Shown here: positions 34,540 through 44,590 of the stretch, piece after piece | How the letters are laid out: the number at the start of each line of letters is the position of its first letter | Numbering within the stretch: position 1 is the first letter of the stretch | Assembly: GCA_012656075.1 (NCBI GenBank) | Contig: JAAKBF010000020.1 | Coordinates: forward strand, 806,001 to 870,000 | DNA from: Phytophthora hibernalis | Lineage: Eukaryota > Oomycota > Peronosporomycetes > Peronosporales > Peronosporaceae | DNA length: 64,000 nt | Direction: 5' to 3' | Program-made: the position numbers and the translations under genes | The notes under the pieces: generated by a model | Database searches by the model: none | What the model saw: only the letters and a program-made list of their open reading frames with translations | What the model was told of the DNA's origin: nothing

Positions 34540-35317
34540 TTTACGAACGAATACGAATTTGAACGCGGCTGCGTGCCTTTCGTCTCAAAGATCGCGAACT
34601 ACTGGCAGTGGTTCGCCACGGAAGTGTTCGTAGGCTACGAATCATAGCTCATGCTTCATGAGAAACGTGCACTGCGGGAAGATGGATACATTTACGTGTT
34701 GATTTGGCAAGGTCTCTTGATTCAATATCGATCTGTCTGCACTCCTCGTGGGATCACTTTGCTGGCAAGGCGATCGCCGCAAAGGCATTTGCACAACGCG
34801 CATTTCGGTGTTTGTCATGACAGGGATGACAGCAAAGTACATGTACGTGAACAGTGAACAGCCCCAACAACTTCAACTATCCGACGGCGGTGATCTGCAC
34901 GCCTCAACTTGAGGCTCAAGAGCTGGCCAGGATGTAAACTTCACAGGCAGATTCAGGCAGACCCGTAGAAACGGAGCGATTCGTTTGCAATTACATGTAT
35001 GGCGCGAAGCGGCACGGCGACGACCATCGAAAGATACGCGTCCGCCAAATGAGATCGTCGAGTTTGAATGTGTTCGCACCAGGCTATCAATCTTTCACAG
35101 TATCTGTAGCGCTCGCTTCTTTTCAACTACGACACATCCAATACGACAATGCTATCATAATGAGAGACGACAGGAGATCGATTTCAACTGCAGCAAAAGG
35201 TCTATTCTGTCTGTAGCGTCGCTATGTCAATTCGGACAACCCATTCAACAATTGTTGGAGTGCAACGGAGGTACACGACCTTCAACCTCTGACCCCAAAT
35301 CTCTCCCCTCTCTGGCC
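34540..35317. other. Intergenic region upstream of the Met-rich gene
   Basis: No gene is recognised in either strand. It holds the GH30-B downstream region and the promoter of the 35375 gene. The last 60 bases are pyrimidine-rich, as is common just before oomycete Inr elements. Confidence 0.5.
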
Positions 35318-35333
35318 ACTCACTTTGCAATTT
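35318..35333 (+). promoter_or_regulatory. Oomycete Inr core promoter
   Basis: ACTCACTTTGCAATTT matches GCTCATTYYNCAWTTT at 14 of 16 positions. It ends 41 bases before the start codon at 35375. This is one of the two best matches in the window and supports that start. Confidence 0.75.
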
Positions 35334-35374
35334 GCTTCAGCCGACACATCTCGTCCCTGCTTCCCCGCTCCACC

Positions 35375-36223
35375 ATGCACACTGTCTCCTCGTTCTTGGC
35401 CGTCTTCGTCGCCGCCGCCGCCTCCGTCTCGGCGCATCGCACGCACCACGCACACGCCATGCGCGGCCTGCAGATGGACATGAGCGGCATGGACATGACG
35501 TCGTCCACCTCCATGGACATGTCGTCCACCTCGACGTCCTCCAGCAGCATGTCGATCGACATGACGTCCTCCTCGACCGTCACCACGTCCTCCGTCTCGT
35601 CCGAGGACTTCACGTGTCCCGTGTGCGGCATGTCCACCATGGACATGGGCTACGACAACCTCAACCACATTGGCTTGGCCCACGGCCAGACCGTCTACAC
35701 GTGCGGGATGGCGGCGCGTGCCTTCGACGACTACTCGTTCGACCTGACGGACACTTCCTACCTGGCGGCTAACATGGCCGAGTTCATCGTCAATGCCACG
35801 GACGCCACGGCCTACGCCGAGTGCAGCGCCTCGTGTGACGAGTGCGCCGACGGCATCAAAGACCCCGTGACGGGGGACGACGTCACATCGAGCAACTTCC
35901 AGTACGTGTGTCTGACCAACGGCCAAAAGATCTACTTCGCCTCCACGGACAGCAGGAGCGAGTACCTCAACAACGTCACCTCGGAGCCGCGCTACCTCGT
36001 GGACAGCATCATCTGCGAGAGCGCGACGTGCTCGGACGCTGAGACCATCACGGTGCTCAGTGCCGCCGCCCAGGCGTTCGTGCCGGACCTCACGGCTTCG
36101 AGCAGCACCGGATCAACCGGATCCACTGCCGCCAGCGGATCGAGCGCCGCTGTGGCGGTCAACTCGCCTGCGAGTCTGGCCGTGGCGGTGGCGACCGTGT
36201 TGGCTGTGCTGGCGATGGCGTAA
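35375..36223 (+). CDS. Secreted Met-rich protein with two YHS/TRASH-like repeats, probable GPI anchor
   Basis: An intact 282-residue protein. Residues 1-20 are a clear signal peptide ending SVSA. Residues 21-29 are His-rich (HRTHHAHAM). Residues 34-63 hold repeated MDM motifs (MDMSGMDM, SMDMSS, SIDM) in a Ser/Thr-rich stretch, like copper-binding Mets motifs. Residues 80-117 read TCPVCGMS..., then GQTVYTCGMAARAF, close to the YHS/TRASH metal-binding pattern C-x2-CGM ... Y-x-C. A second, degenerate unit is at 162-198 (KDPVTGDDV ... GQKIYFASTDSRSEYL). Ten Cys are spread through the middle. The C-terminus (about 262-282) is hydrophobic after a Ser/Thr/Gly linker and looks like a GPI signal. I infer extracellular copper or other metal binding; no enzyme activity is implied. 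The start is supported by the Inr at 35318. Confidence 0.82.
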   Translation: MHTVSSFLAVFVAAAASVSAHRTHHAHAMRGLQMDMSGMDMTSSTSMDMSSTSTSSSSMSIDMTSSSTVTTSSVSSEDFTCPVCGMSTMDMGYDNLNHIGLAHGQTVYTCGMAARAFDDYSFDLTDTSYLAANMAEFIVNATDATAYAECSASCDECADGIKDPVTGDDVTSSNFQYVCLTNGQKIYFASTDSRSEYLNNVTSEPRYLVDSIICESATCSDAETITVLSAAAQAFVPDLTASSSTGSTGSTAASGSSAAVAVNSPASLAVAVATVLAVLAMA

Positions 36224-36410
36224 GTCTGCGTGTGTGACCTGCAGTCTCCCGAATGCGACGACAACTTCGCTGTATCATTTTATTCGCTGTAGACTCATTC
36301 AATACAGAACCCTCGGGACAATTAGCTTTTGGACTCTGCAATACCGAGTGATCAAGGGGGACTTGGTGCACGCGATTAATCGTATCTTGAACCTTCGCCA
36401 GGATGTCTCG
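36224..36410. other. Short intergenic gap
   Basis: It contains the 3' end of the Met-rich gene. GH30-C homology begins abruptly at 36411. Confidence 0.4.
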
Positions 36411-37646
36411 CAATGTGTACAAGTTGTCTTCGACGCTGCAGCAAATGGTGCTGGACCAGCACTTCTCGGACACGGGTCTGCAGTACACACTGGGTCGCAT
36501 GCTGATCGGCTCCACGGACTTCTCTACGAGCATCTACTCGAACAACGACGTGGTGGACGATTTCGAGATGGAGCACTTCTCCATCGGTGTGGACAAGTCT
36601 TCGTCCTCGCACAAGATCGACCTGATCCAGCGCGCGTTCAAGGCTTCAACTCGTGATATCAAACTGCATCGTCGTGGGCTCCTCCAACCTGGATGACCAC
36701 GAAATATACGACGATCAACTACTCACTCAAGGGTAACCCGGGTGAGCAATACTGGGAGGCGTTGGCGTTGTACTACTCAAGTTCTTCCATGCATACACGA
36801 AAGGAGGGTATCACTTTCTGGGTCATGACGGTGCCGAACGAGCCAACCAGCTCAATTTTGCAGACCTCTGTTTGGCAGTCCTTGCATCCAACGACTGATC
36901 AAGAACGCGACTTTGTTAAGTTGGATCTGGGCCCGATGATGGCAAAGAACCCTCCCTGAAAATCATCACTGGTGATGACCAAAAGTCTGGAATCCTCGAT
37001 CGCCTTTCCCGTTTGAAGACGCCGACGCACTGAAGTACATCAGTGGTCTTGGTGCTCACTGGTACCGTGACTTGGACTTCTTCCTTGCCAGCGCTGGAGG
37101 AGACTTTGACAAACTATTGTCTTTCTTAGTACCCAGACATCGTCATGCTTGCGAGGGTTACTTACCGAGTTGGTTGGGTACGGGCGTTGGAGTGTCGCTC
37201 ACGGACGCCGACAAGAGCTGGTCACGAGCCGAAAACTACGGCCACGACATCATTGAAGACATCGAACAACTACGTTGCTGGCTGGAGTGATTGGAACCTG
37301 ACATTGGACACCACGGGTGGAGAACTATGTAGACACGCCGATTTTGGTCGCCGAGAAGAGCGGTGCCGATTTCTACAAGCAGCCCATGCTCTACATCATG
37401 GGCCATGTCTCCAAGCTCATTCCTGCTGGATCAAAGCGCATCGAGTTCCCCAAGACGAAGACGCACAGTAACTTCCACGTGCGTTCGTGACTCCCGACAA
37501 CCGAGTGGTGATCCAGTTCATGAACCGGAACAGCTCTGCCGTGACAGTGAGGGTGAACCAGACAGACTCGAAGACCTTTACGCTGTCGCTGCCGGCGCAC
37601 TCAATGCAGACGGTCATTTTGCCTTCGTCGGGCCACGAAGATCTTG
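36411..37646 (+). pseudogene. GH30-C, truncated glycosidase pseudogene
   Basis: It is closely related to GH30-D but lacks the first 112 codons; homology starts at the codons for NVYKLSSTLQQM. It has frameshifts or stops near 36670, 36955, 37005, 37290 and 37480. The acid/base motif survives as VPNEP in place of VQNEP (about 36830). The nucleophile Glu is lost: the sequence runs from a DIVML equivalent directly to ACEG (about 37130-37155), deleting the ATE codons. It also lacks a signal peptide. The loss of both ends and of the active site makes it a true pseudogene, not just a sequencing problem. Confidence 0.9.
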
Positions 37647-38247
37647 TAAATTACTTACTACGTAGTACTAGTAGTAGTATTTTCTCGATTGCACCTCACT
37701 TTCCAGTCTCCAATGTACATGTAGCTCACAGGCCACGCATCAAGTCTTCAACGCAGCACTCGCTGTGTTGAAGTAGTATTAAAATACAGGAGACAGATGA
37801 AGAACGACTACCGGTAACGAGAGCTGAAGCTTATATCGTGGATAACCAAAACTTGATGCTGGGTTTCGTGGCCTGTAGGTTGCGAGGCTGTAGACATGCA
37901 CGACCCAGTTCTGGTGCAAGTCAACACTATTATAACACTCTCGATTGCAATTTGCATGACCTCTCAAGAACTTCTCGTTGAAGTGCCCTTCTCTCTGCAA
38001 AGCCAAAAACAGTTCAATCGGTCAGCACCGTGACACCTTGTATCCATTCTGCTGTATGTAATGGTGGCGACTGGTGAGCTGGTGAGTCACTCGCACACGC
38101 AGACGAGAAGCAGCGCGCGCCGGGTGTACATGCAGTGCCTCATCCTGGCCATCCACAGAGATCAGATCAACTCGACAGCCTCCCTCTCCTCTGGTATCCA
38201 TCTTGGAGTGGCAGTAAGTTCGGCCCTCCGCCGACAAGGATATCCAT
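37647..38247. other. Intergenic region before GH30-D
   Basis: No gene is recognised. It holds the GH30-D upstream region. Confidence 0.45.
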
Positions 38248-38263
38248 AGTCACTTTCAAATTC
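38248..38263 (+). promoter_or_regulatory. Oomycete Inr-like core promoter of GH30-D
   Basis: TCACTTTCAAATTC (38250-38263) fits the Inr core TCATTYYNCAWTTT at 11 of 14 positions. It lies 36 bases before the ATG at 38300, the same spacing as at the other genes. Confidence 0.5.
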
Positions 38264-38299
38264 GCCATCAAGTCCAGACCCAGCATCGCCACAATCTAC

Positions 38300-39922
38300 A
38301 TGTTGGCCCCATTCGTGCTGACCGCACTGAGCGTGCTACTCGCCTTTCAAAAAGTCTCAGCTACCTGCAGCAACTGGTCCACACGCTACCAGATCAACCT
38401 CGAAGGAGTCTGCGTCTGCAATGCCACTCAATGCGACACCGTCTCCAATACCTACACCAGTCTCACGACAGGCCAGGTGGGAGTCTACACGTCGTCGAAG
38501 GCGGGTGATCGCTTCACCTACAAGGTGGTGAGTGTTGATTCGACCGCTGTGAGTAGCCCCACGTACTCCATCGATGTGTCGACGCAGTACCAGACCATGA
38601 TCGGCTTCGGCGGTGCCTTCACGGATGCTGCGGCGATCAATGTGTACAAGTTGTCTTCGACGCTGCAGCAAATGGTGTTGGACCAGTACTTCGCGGATAC
38701 GGGTCTACAGTATAGTTTGGGTCGCGTGCCGATCGGCTCCACGGACTTCTCTACGAGTATTTATTCGTACAACGACGTGGTAGACGATTTCGAGATGGAG
38801 CACTTCTCCATCGATGTGGACAAGTCTTCGTCATCGAACAAGATCGACCTGATCCAGCGCGCTCTCAACACGACTTCACGTGACATCAAGTTGTTTGCAT
38901 CGTCGTGGGCTCCTCCGGCCTGGATGACGACTGAAAACACAACCATCAATTGTGCGCTCAAGGGCAACCCTGGCGAGGAATACTGGGAGGCGTTGGCGTT
39001 GTACTACTCCAAGTTCTTCGACGCATACTCAGTGGAGGGTATCAATTTCTGGGGTATGACGGTGCAAAACGAACCATCCAGCTCAATTCTCCAGACCTCC
39101 GAGTGGCAGTCATTGCGTCTGACGGCTGATGAAGAGCGTGATTTCGTCAAACTCGACCTGGGCCCAAGAATGGCGACAGACCACCCCGATCTGAAAATCA
39201 TCGCTGGCGATGACCAAAAGTCTGGGATCCTCGATCGTCTTGCTCCGTTTGAAGACGCGGACTCCCTGAAGTACATCAGCGGCCTTGCTGTTCACTGGTA
39301 CCGTGACCTGGATTTCTTCTTCTTCAGTCTTGGTGGCGACTTTGATAAGTTGCTGACCTTCAACGAGGACTACCCGGATCTTTTCATGTTGGCGACGGAG
39401 GCTTGCGAGGGCTACCTACCAAGTTGGTTGGGCACGGGTGCTGGTGTCTCCCTTACTGACGCTGACAAGAGCTGGTCGCGTGCTGAGAACTACGGCCACG
39501 ACATTATTGAAGATATCAACAACAATGTTGCCGGCTGGACCGACTGGAATCTTGCACTTGACACCACTGGCGGGCCGAACTGGGCGGATAACTATGTGGA
39601 CGCCCCAATTCTCGTGGACGAAGAGAACGGCACTGAATTTTACAAGCAGCCCATGTTCTACGTAATGGGTCACTTCTCTAAGTTCATTCCTGCTGGATCA
39701 AAGCGCGTCGAATTCCCAAAGACGAAGACGATGAGTAGCTTCCACCGCTGTGCGTTTGTGACTCCAGACAACCAAATTGTGATTCAGTTCATGAACCGTG
39801 CTAGTTCAGCTGTGTCGGTGAGTGTGAAGCAGACAGACTCGAAGACCTTTACGCTATCGTTGCCGGCGCACTCAATGCAGACGGTCATTTTGCCTGCATC
39901 GGATGACACCACGATCCTGTAA
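38300..39922 (+). CDS. GH30-D secreted glycosidase (intact)
   Basis: The only uninterrupted GH30 gene of the array, with 540 residues. Start: the frame is open from 38135, but the ATG at 38300 gives a good signal peptide (residues 1-21, MLAPFVLTALSVLLAFQKVSA) and lies just after an Inr. The conserved Cys cluster GVCVCNATQC is at residues 36-45. The TIM-barrel motifs are GFGGAFTDAA (102-111) and ASSWAPPAWM (200-209). The acid/base Glu is E258 in VQNEP and the nucleophile Glu is E367 in LATEACEG, as in glucosylceramidases and beta-1,6-glucanases of GH30. The C-terminal beta domain (about 460-540) ends VILPASDDTTIL with no GPI signal, so it is probably soluble and secreted. The exact substrate (glucosylceramide or beta-1,6-glucan) cannot be told from sequence. 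Confidence 0.93.
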   Translation: MLAPFVLTALSVLLAFQKVSATCSNWSTRYQINLEGVCVCNATQCDTVSNTYTSLTTGQVGVYTSSKAGDRFTYKVVSVDSTAVSSPTYSIDVSTQYQTMIGFGGAFTDAAAINVYKLSSTLQQMVLDQYFADTGLQYSLGRVPIGSTDFSTSIYSYNDVVDDFEMEHFSIDVDKSSSSNKIDLIQRALNTTSRDIKLFASSWAPPAWMTTENTTINCALKGNPGEEYWEALALYYSKFFDAYSVEGINFWGMTVQNEPSSSILQTSEWQSLRLTADEERDFVKLDLGPRMATDHPDLKIIAGDDQKSGILDRLAPFEDADSLKYISGLAVHWYRDLDFFFFSLGGDFDKLLTFNEDYPDLFMLATEACEGYLPSWLGTGAGVSLTDADKSWSRAENYGHDIIEDINNNVAGWTDWNLALDTTGGPNWADNYVDAPILVDEENGTEFYKQPMFYVMGHFSKFIPAGSKRVEFPKTKTMSSFHRCAFVTPDNQIVIQFMNRASSAVSVSVKQTDSKTFTLSLPAHSMQTVILPASDDTTIL

Positions 39923-40674
39923 GGCCCCACCAAATTGATATAAGTCACTCCTCCATCCGTCGGAATATACCAACGATGGAATCTAAACTTGCACTAAGCT
40001 TTTACAGGTTGTGGGCCACATTTTAATTGCATTTTACTACGTTGTAGAATTCATATTTGTATAAACGTATAATACAAAGCCGCGACATCATTTTTCTATT
40101 TAATGTAGGATAAGAGTATTTGGCACGGATACCCGAGCCCTACCAAAATGACTTCAGCCTCAGGAGCCAATCAGCTATTTATTTCTTAAGATAATCGAGC
40201 CTACGACAGGTTTTCTACCAATCACACTCAAGTAGGGTTAGGTGAAAAGTTTGCCGACTTATTTTCTGGAATGATCCGGAATGTATGGGTCTTACACTGT
40301 AATGGTCCATACAAAAAATAACAAAGGGAGCAATTACAGGATAAGCTAAGGTTATTCCGGACTATATGAAACCAGTGAGTAGTGACCCTGCAACGTGGAT
40401 GCTCGACTCGAGCCTCGAGTGCATTGACGCTGATGCAGGTTCCGGGGATGGACGTTGCTGAGCACTTCTTGAAAAGCAATATGATGGCGTGGATGAACAA
40501 GGATCCCAACAAAGATGGCGTTCTTGTTCATCCATTATGTGCTAGGCCAACGACTACTGTACACATTCAATGGCGCAAACCTAACACTGCATTTGTCCCG
40601 TTCAGCACCGAAGCCTAAGGTGATTCCCGTGTCTAGGAAGTACGTTCACGTCTCGCCTTCACTCAGCACCCTGG
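39923..40674. other. Intergenic, AT-rich
   Basis: It separates GH30-D from the end of the inverted GH30-E relic. No gene is recognised; short frames at 40228-40620 show no domain. Confidence 0.45.
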
Positions 40675-41357
40675 CAAGGCCTGTCAGTACTCGTCACCAG
40701 GGTAGCCCTGGACGGCACAGTTAATGGTTGTGTTCTCCGTAGTCATCCACGCCGGCAGTGCCTACGAGGATCCGAAAAGCTTCATGCCTCGCGTAGACGT
40801 ACTCATAGCCCGCTGAATAAAGGGGATCTTCTTGACCTTGTCCATGTCGACATTGAAGTTCTCCATGGCCAAATCACCCTCCACATCGTTATACGAGTAA
40901 ATGGTGAGCGAGAAATCCGTAGAGCCAATGGGAATACGGCCAGTGTACTGCAGACCATCGTCACCAAAGTAGGCATCCACGAGAATATCCTGAAGTCCGG
41001 AGTCCAGTAGATACACGTTGATTGCCGACGCGTCCGTGAAGGCGCCACCGAATCCGATGATCGACTGGTACGTCGTCGTCGTGTCAATGACAAAGTCCGC
41101 GGCGTCATTGGCGGCCGTCTCCATCTCAACCGCCGAGAAGCTGAAGCGGTCGCCAGCCATGGACGTTGCGAACACACCCACGACAACTGCAGGTGGCCAT
41201 TGTAGATCGTGTCGCACGTAGCCTCCGAGCACACGCAGACGCCCTCGAGGTCTGTCTGGAACCGATCCGACCACGACATGCAGTTGTTCGTCGCGGCGCT
41301 TACGGTCTGCAGTGCGAGTACTGCCAACATGTAGCTGAAGGGTTTGATAACCAGCAT
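40675..41357 (-). pseudogene. GH30-E, inverted N-terminal copy of GH30-A
   Basis: The minus strand from 41357 starts with MLVIKPFSYMLAVLALQTVSA, the GH30-A signal peptide, and continues through GFGGAFTDAS and QGYPG. It breaks off at 40675 after about 225 codons, before either catalytic Glu. Frames change near 41195, and stops occur near 40757 and 40693. The upstream 270 bases (41358-41627) also match the GH30-A promoter region. It arose from a segmental duplication placed in inverted orientation. Confidence 0.9.
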
Positions 41358-41901
41358 GTTCCGACGTTCAGCTGCAGAGTAATACGTTGTCTCCAGGCGA
41401 GTTGGGAAATGATGGTGACCAATGACCCCTGACCCGCCGAGGAGTTCCGCGGCACATCGGCCAGCGGTAGATATATCTTTCGAGTCATTGCACGTGTCCC
41501 AAAAGCAGATTCAAATGAAATTGTATGCGTTGCACTGTGCAATGTACACACCACGCTACGTGGCAGGAAATGGTGGCCAGAATCCGTCAGCGCCTCCTTT
41601 GTAATCGATCCGGGAGAAATGATTGCCACTACGTTGCGGTCCGGGCCAGACCGCAACGCAGTGGTAATTATGTCTAACGGCCCCCGCCTGCTACATGTTG
41701 GTACTACATTTGGTCGCTAAATCAGTTAATGGCTATCGCACGAGCCATTGTAACAAAAACGAGTTTGCCAACAGTAGACAAGCAATGAAGTGATTAGGAT
41801 AGAGATCAGCAAAATGATCATCTGTGGAAGAAATTCCTATTTGACACGGTGCTAGCTTATGCATCTAAGCTCTGCCTATCTACGCAGTTACTGCTCGCAC
41901 T
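41358..41901. other. Duplicated GH30-A promoter block and intergenic DNA
   Basis: 41358-41627 is the inverted counterpart of 30273-30616, including the Inr-like sequence. 41628-41901 shows no recognisable gene. Confidence 0.55.
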
Positions 41902-43270
41902 CTACATCTGCGTAGTATCGGAGTCATCGTTGCAGTCGCTGTGACGAGGAAGATCATCGAGGGACATTCGGTGACGCATTTGCTTGCGGCGGCGGTACTT
42001 CTCTTGAGAGAGCCGACGCTTTCTGGCCTTTTCCTCCCCAATAGCGAGCAGGCGGTGCTCGCGTTGACCATTCTCCTCAGCGTTATCCTCGCGAAGAGGA
42101 CTGGACTCGATGTGGAAGTTCGTGAGACTCACACAAATCTGAAAGATGTCAGCGTACAGCTCTTCTCCCCATCGGTACTTGTCCGAGCAGACGCGCCAAA
42201 GCGTACACAACCGACCAAAGAAATTCTCCACGATAACACGGTCGCTGGAGATGTCATTGTACTGCTGGTCAACTCGTGAGAGATTCCTCCACTTCTTCGG
42301 ATGGATGCAGCGCTTCTGCTCAGCAAGGCCCTGGTAGCCCTTGTCGGTCAGTAAAGCCCACTCATCGGGGAAGCTCCTCCAACGGCCCTTCGTCAGCAAG
42401 GTTCCGATCAGCTTCTGTTTTGAGGCGAATCGAGTCATGGAAGTCGGTATTGTTCCTGAACATGGTGATATCAGGTGTGTTTCCACGGGCGTGGTCGCTG
42501 CAGTTTTTAGCGAACCCCTAGGGTTGACCGAGACCTCGACTTTTAGTCCATACAGCTTATGCTTTCCGCTGTAATACGGCATCACCTCCGCCATATTACC
42601 GGCGGGTCGATTGGACTGCTGAAATGTCACGTCCGTCGCGTAAAGTGCGCACGGGAAATGGTGAAACGTGCGGCCTGACGTGACTAAATTTCGCATCATA
42701 CACTCCTGCGTCGTACAGCCGCGGCGCCAGCACATGCAAAAATGCAGTGATGGTCTTAATGAACGTTGGTGTTTTGGTACGGAAAATATCAGCGTTCATA
42801 TCCCATGTACCTCCGTGTTTCATGACAGTGTCATAAAGAACACGTCCTTTCCTGCCAGGGTTGAGCGACGCCCACGACCAACGTTCCAATAACGAGTCAC
42901 ATGGGGGCGTACGCTAGCCCACAGACGGTTGAACTCGCGGGGCGAGAAGTTCGAGAGGCGACGGACAGCTTCAGCCCCGCCTTCATTGTACCATGAGTCG
43001 ATGATCGGGCAGGGAGAGTCGTTTTCGTCGGCGTCGTCGTCGTGGGGTTTGGGGGCGAGAATACTCAGACAACTCAGCACGCCTCTCGACCTCGCGCTCG
43101 TCGAGCATGGCCAGCATGGACTGCTGGTGCTCTTGCTGGGAGCGGAGAGAGCTGCGAGGGGGCATCTCGGCGGAGTGGTGGGGAGTTGGGTAGGTACTTG
43201 GTGGCAAAAGGTCTTGTGAAGTGACTGTTGGTACTGCAGCGTGGTTTACGGTAGAGTTGCTGCAGACCAT
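41902..43270 (-). pseudogene. Harbinger-like DDE transposase relic (DDE_Tnp_4 type)
   Basis: The long minus-strand frame 42735-41902 and two shorter frames upstream make one broken transposase. Its N-terminal part (about 43080-42830) contains NFSPREFNRLWASVRPHV and GRRSTLAGKDVFFMTLS. The nuclease core has CALYATDVTFQQSNRP with the first Asp (about 42640), YYSGKHKLYGLKVEVSVNPRG, ALLTDKGYQGL with the second Asp (about 42340), and VIVENFFGRLCTLW with the Glu (about 42230). The tail is basic and Arg-rich. Frame changes near 42840, 42660 and 42500 inactivate it. No terminal repeats were identified. Confidence 0.78.
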
Positions 43271-43681
43271 GTATCTGTTAAGTACGATGCCGTGCTCTTC
43301 CTGAACCAGTCACACAGCGAGGCTTCTCTGAGCCCTTTTCATTGCGCTGGAAGTGCTTGTCTTCATAACAGCCAGTGACAATGTGCTCAAATCATTGGCC
43401 AGAATTTAGTTGGATGCTGGTACAGTTTTGGAAGGACGCGCTTGCTGGAAGTGAAGCTCTGTACAATGAATGAGCACAGTTGATGATACAGGACATAGCA
43501 CGCGCTAGCATGTCAGCAAAATGATAACAGCTTTACAATGCAATGAAAGACAGTTCAGCTTCGCATCTCGACCATCTTCTATCCACGTCGCGAGACAATC
43601 CAATTCCTGGCCGATTTGCGATTAGCGGCGTAATTACTCGCAGGCCAACGACATACTGCTACATAGACTAATTGTAAAGTA
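43271..43681. other. Intergenic, no gene recognised
   Basis: Nothing coding is recognised. The AT-rich palindromic region follows. Confidence 0.45.
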
Positions 43682-43728
43682 CTTCAAGTATTACAGTACC
43701 CATATTATTATTACTGTAATACTTGAAG
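43682..43728. repeat. Perfect 17-bp inverted repeat (hairpin)
   Basis: CTTCAAGTATTACAGTA (43682-43698) is exactly repeated in inverted form at 43712-43728, with a 13-base AT-only/C loop. It lies just left of the palindromic MITE-like element. Confidence 0.85.
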
Positions 43729-43741
43729 AACATAATGTTTT

Positions 43742-43949
43742 AATGAGTCGAAACTTTTAAAAGTAAAACTATTAATAACGTTTTTAATAGTTTTATTTTT
43801 TACTTTCAAAAGTTTTTTTATTACATAGTAAAGTTTTATTATGTAATTAAAAAAAATTGTTTTATTACATAGTAAAGTTTTATTACATAGTAAAGTAAAA
43901 CTATTAATAACGTTATTAATAGTTTTACTTTTAAATGTTTTGACTCATT
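43742..43949. mobile_element. Palindromic AT-rich MITE-like element (208 bp)
   Basis: The ends are inverted repeats of about 39 bp with two mismatches. They start AATGAGTC and contain AAAAGTAAAACTATTAATAA. The centre carries three copies of a unit around TTTATTACATAGTAAAG. It has no coding capacity. A clear target duplication is not seen. Confidence 0.6.
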
Positions 43950-44590
43950 TAAATATTCTGACCAAGTAAGAGTCGGTGCTGTACCAGTACGTACCGGTAG
44001 TACTGTACTCGATGTTAAAATATTTATACAACAGCCGTCTGCTTCATTTTCATAGGTGTGGCATTTTTTCCATTTCACACATCTGAAAGCATTCGTGGTA
44101 TTTGGTTTTGGATTACGAAATTTTCGTACCGGTAATCCAGAACAAATTACCTACTACCGTACAAGTATAATAAAATAGAAGTTCGCTACAAAACGTCGCT
44201 TAGGACAGAATACTGCAACCGCCCCTGTAGTACCGGTACAGGTCCGGTACTGGTACATGTACCGTATTCGGCCCAGCTCTTGCTATCCACCGGGATAGCA
44301 ATTTCGATGGGACTGTCAATTTTATTGAGTGCATGTAACATCTCCGCCCCGAGGCAATGCAATGCTAAATCGATATTTAAACGAGTCACAGAGGAATCTC
44401 CATCTGCTGCAACAGAAGCATGCAATCGGAGCAAGAGCGGCACAACATATGCAGTGTCACTACTGTAGTGATACAGAATTAAAATGTACTGCAGGACGCC
44501 CAGGCTGCCACTTTCCATCTTGCTGCCAATCTTGCGCAACGCTCGAAGAAACCGGCGATTTGCCCGTGACATTTGCAGATTGGCACCACG
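43950..44590. other. Intergenic region before GH30-F
   Basis: It is AT-rich on the left and holds the GH30-F promoter on the right. A fair Inr-like match (CCACTTTCCATCTT, about 44506-44519) lies about 70 bases before the start codon. No gene is recognised. Confidence 0.4.

Noticed and set aside
35282..35926. 214-codon minus-strand open frame opposite the Met-rich gene
   Set aside because: It is the mirror of a GC-rich coding region with a strong signal peptide and Inr on the plus strand. Its Val/Gly/His/Arg-rich composition is typical of an antisense shadow.
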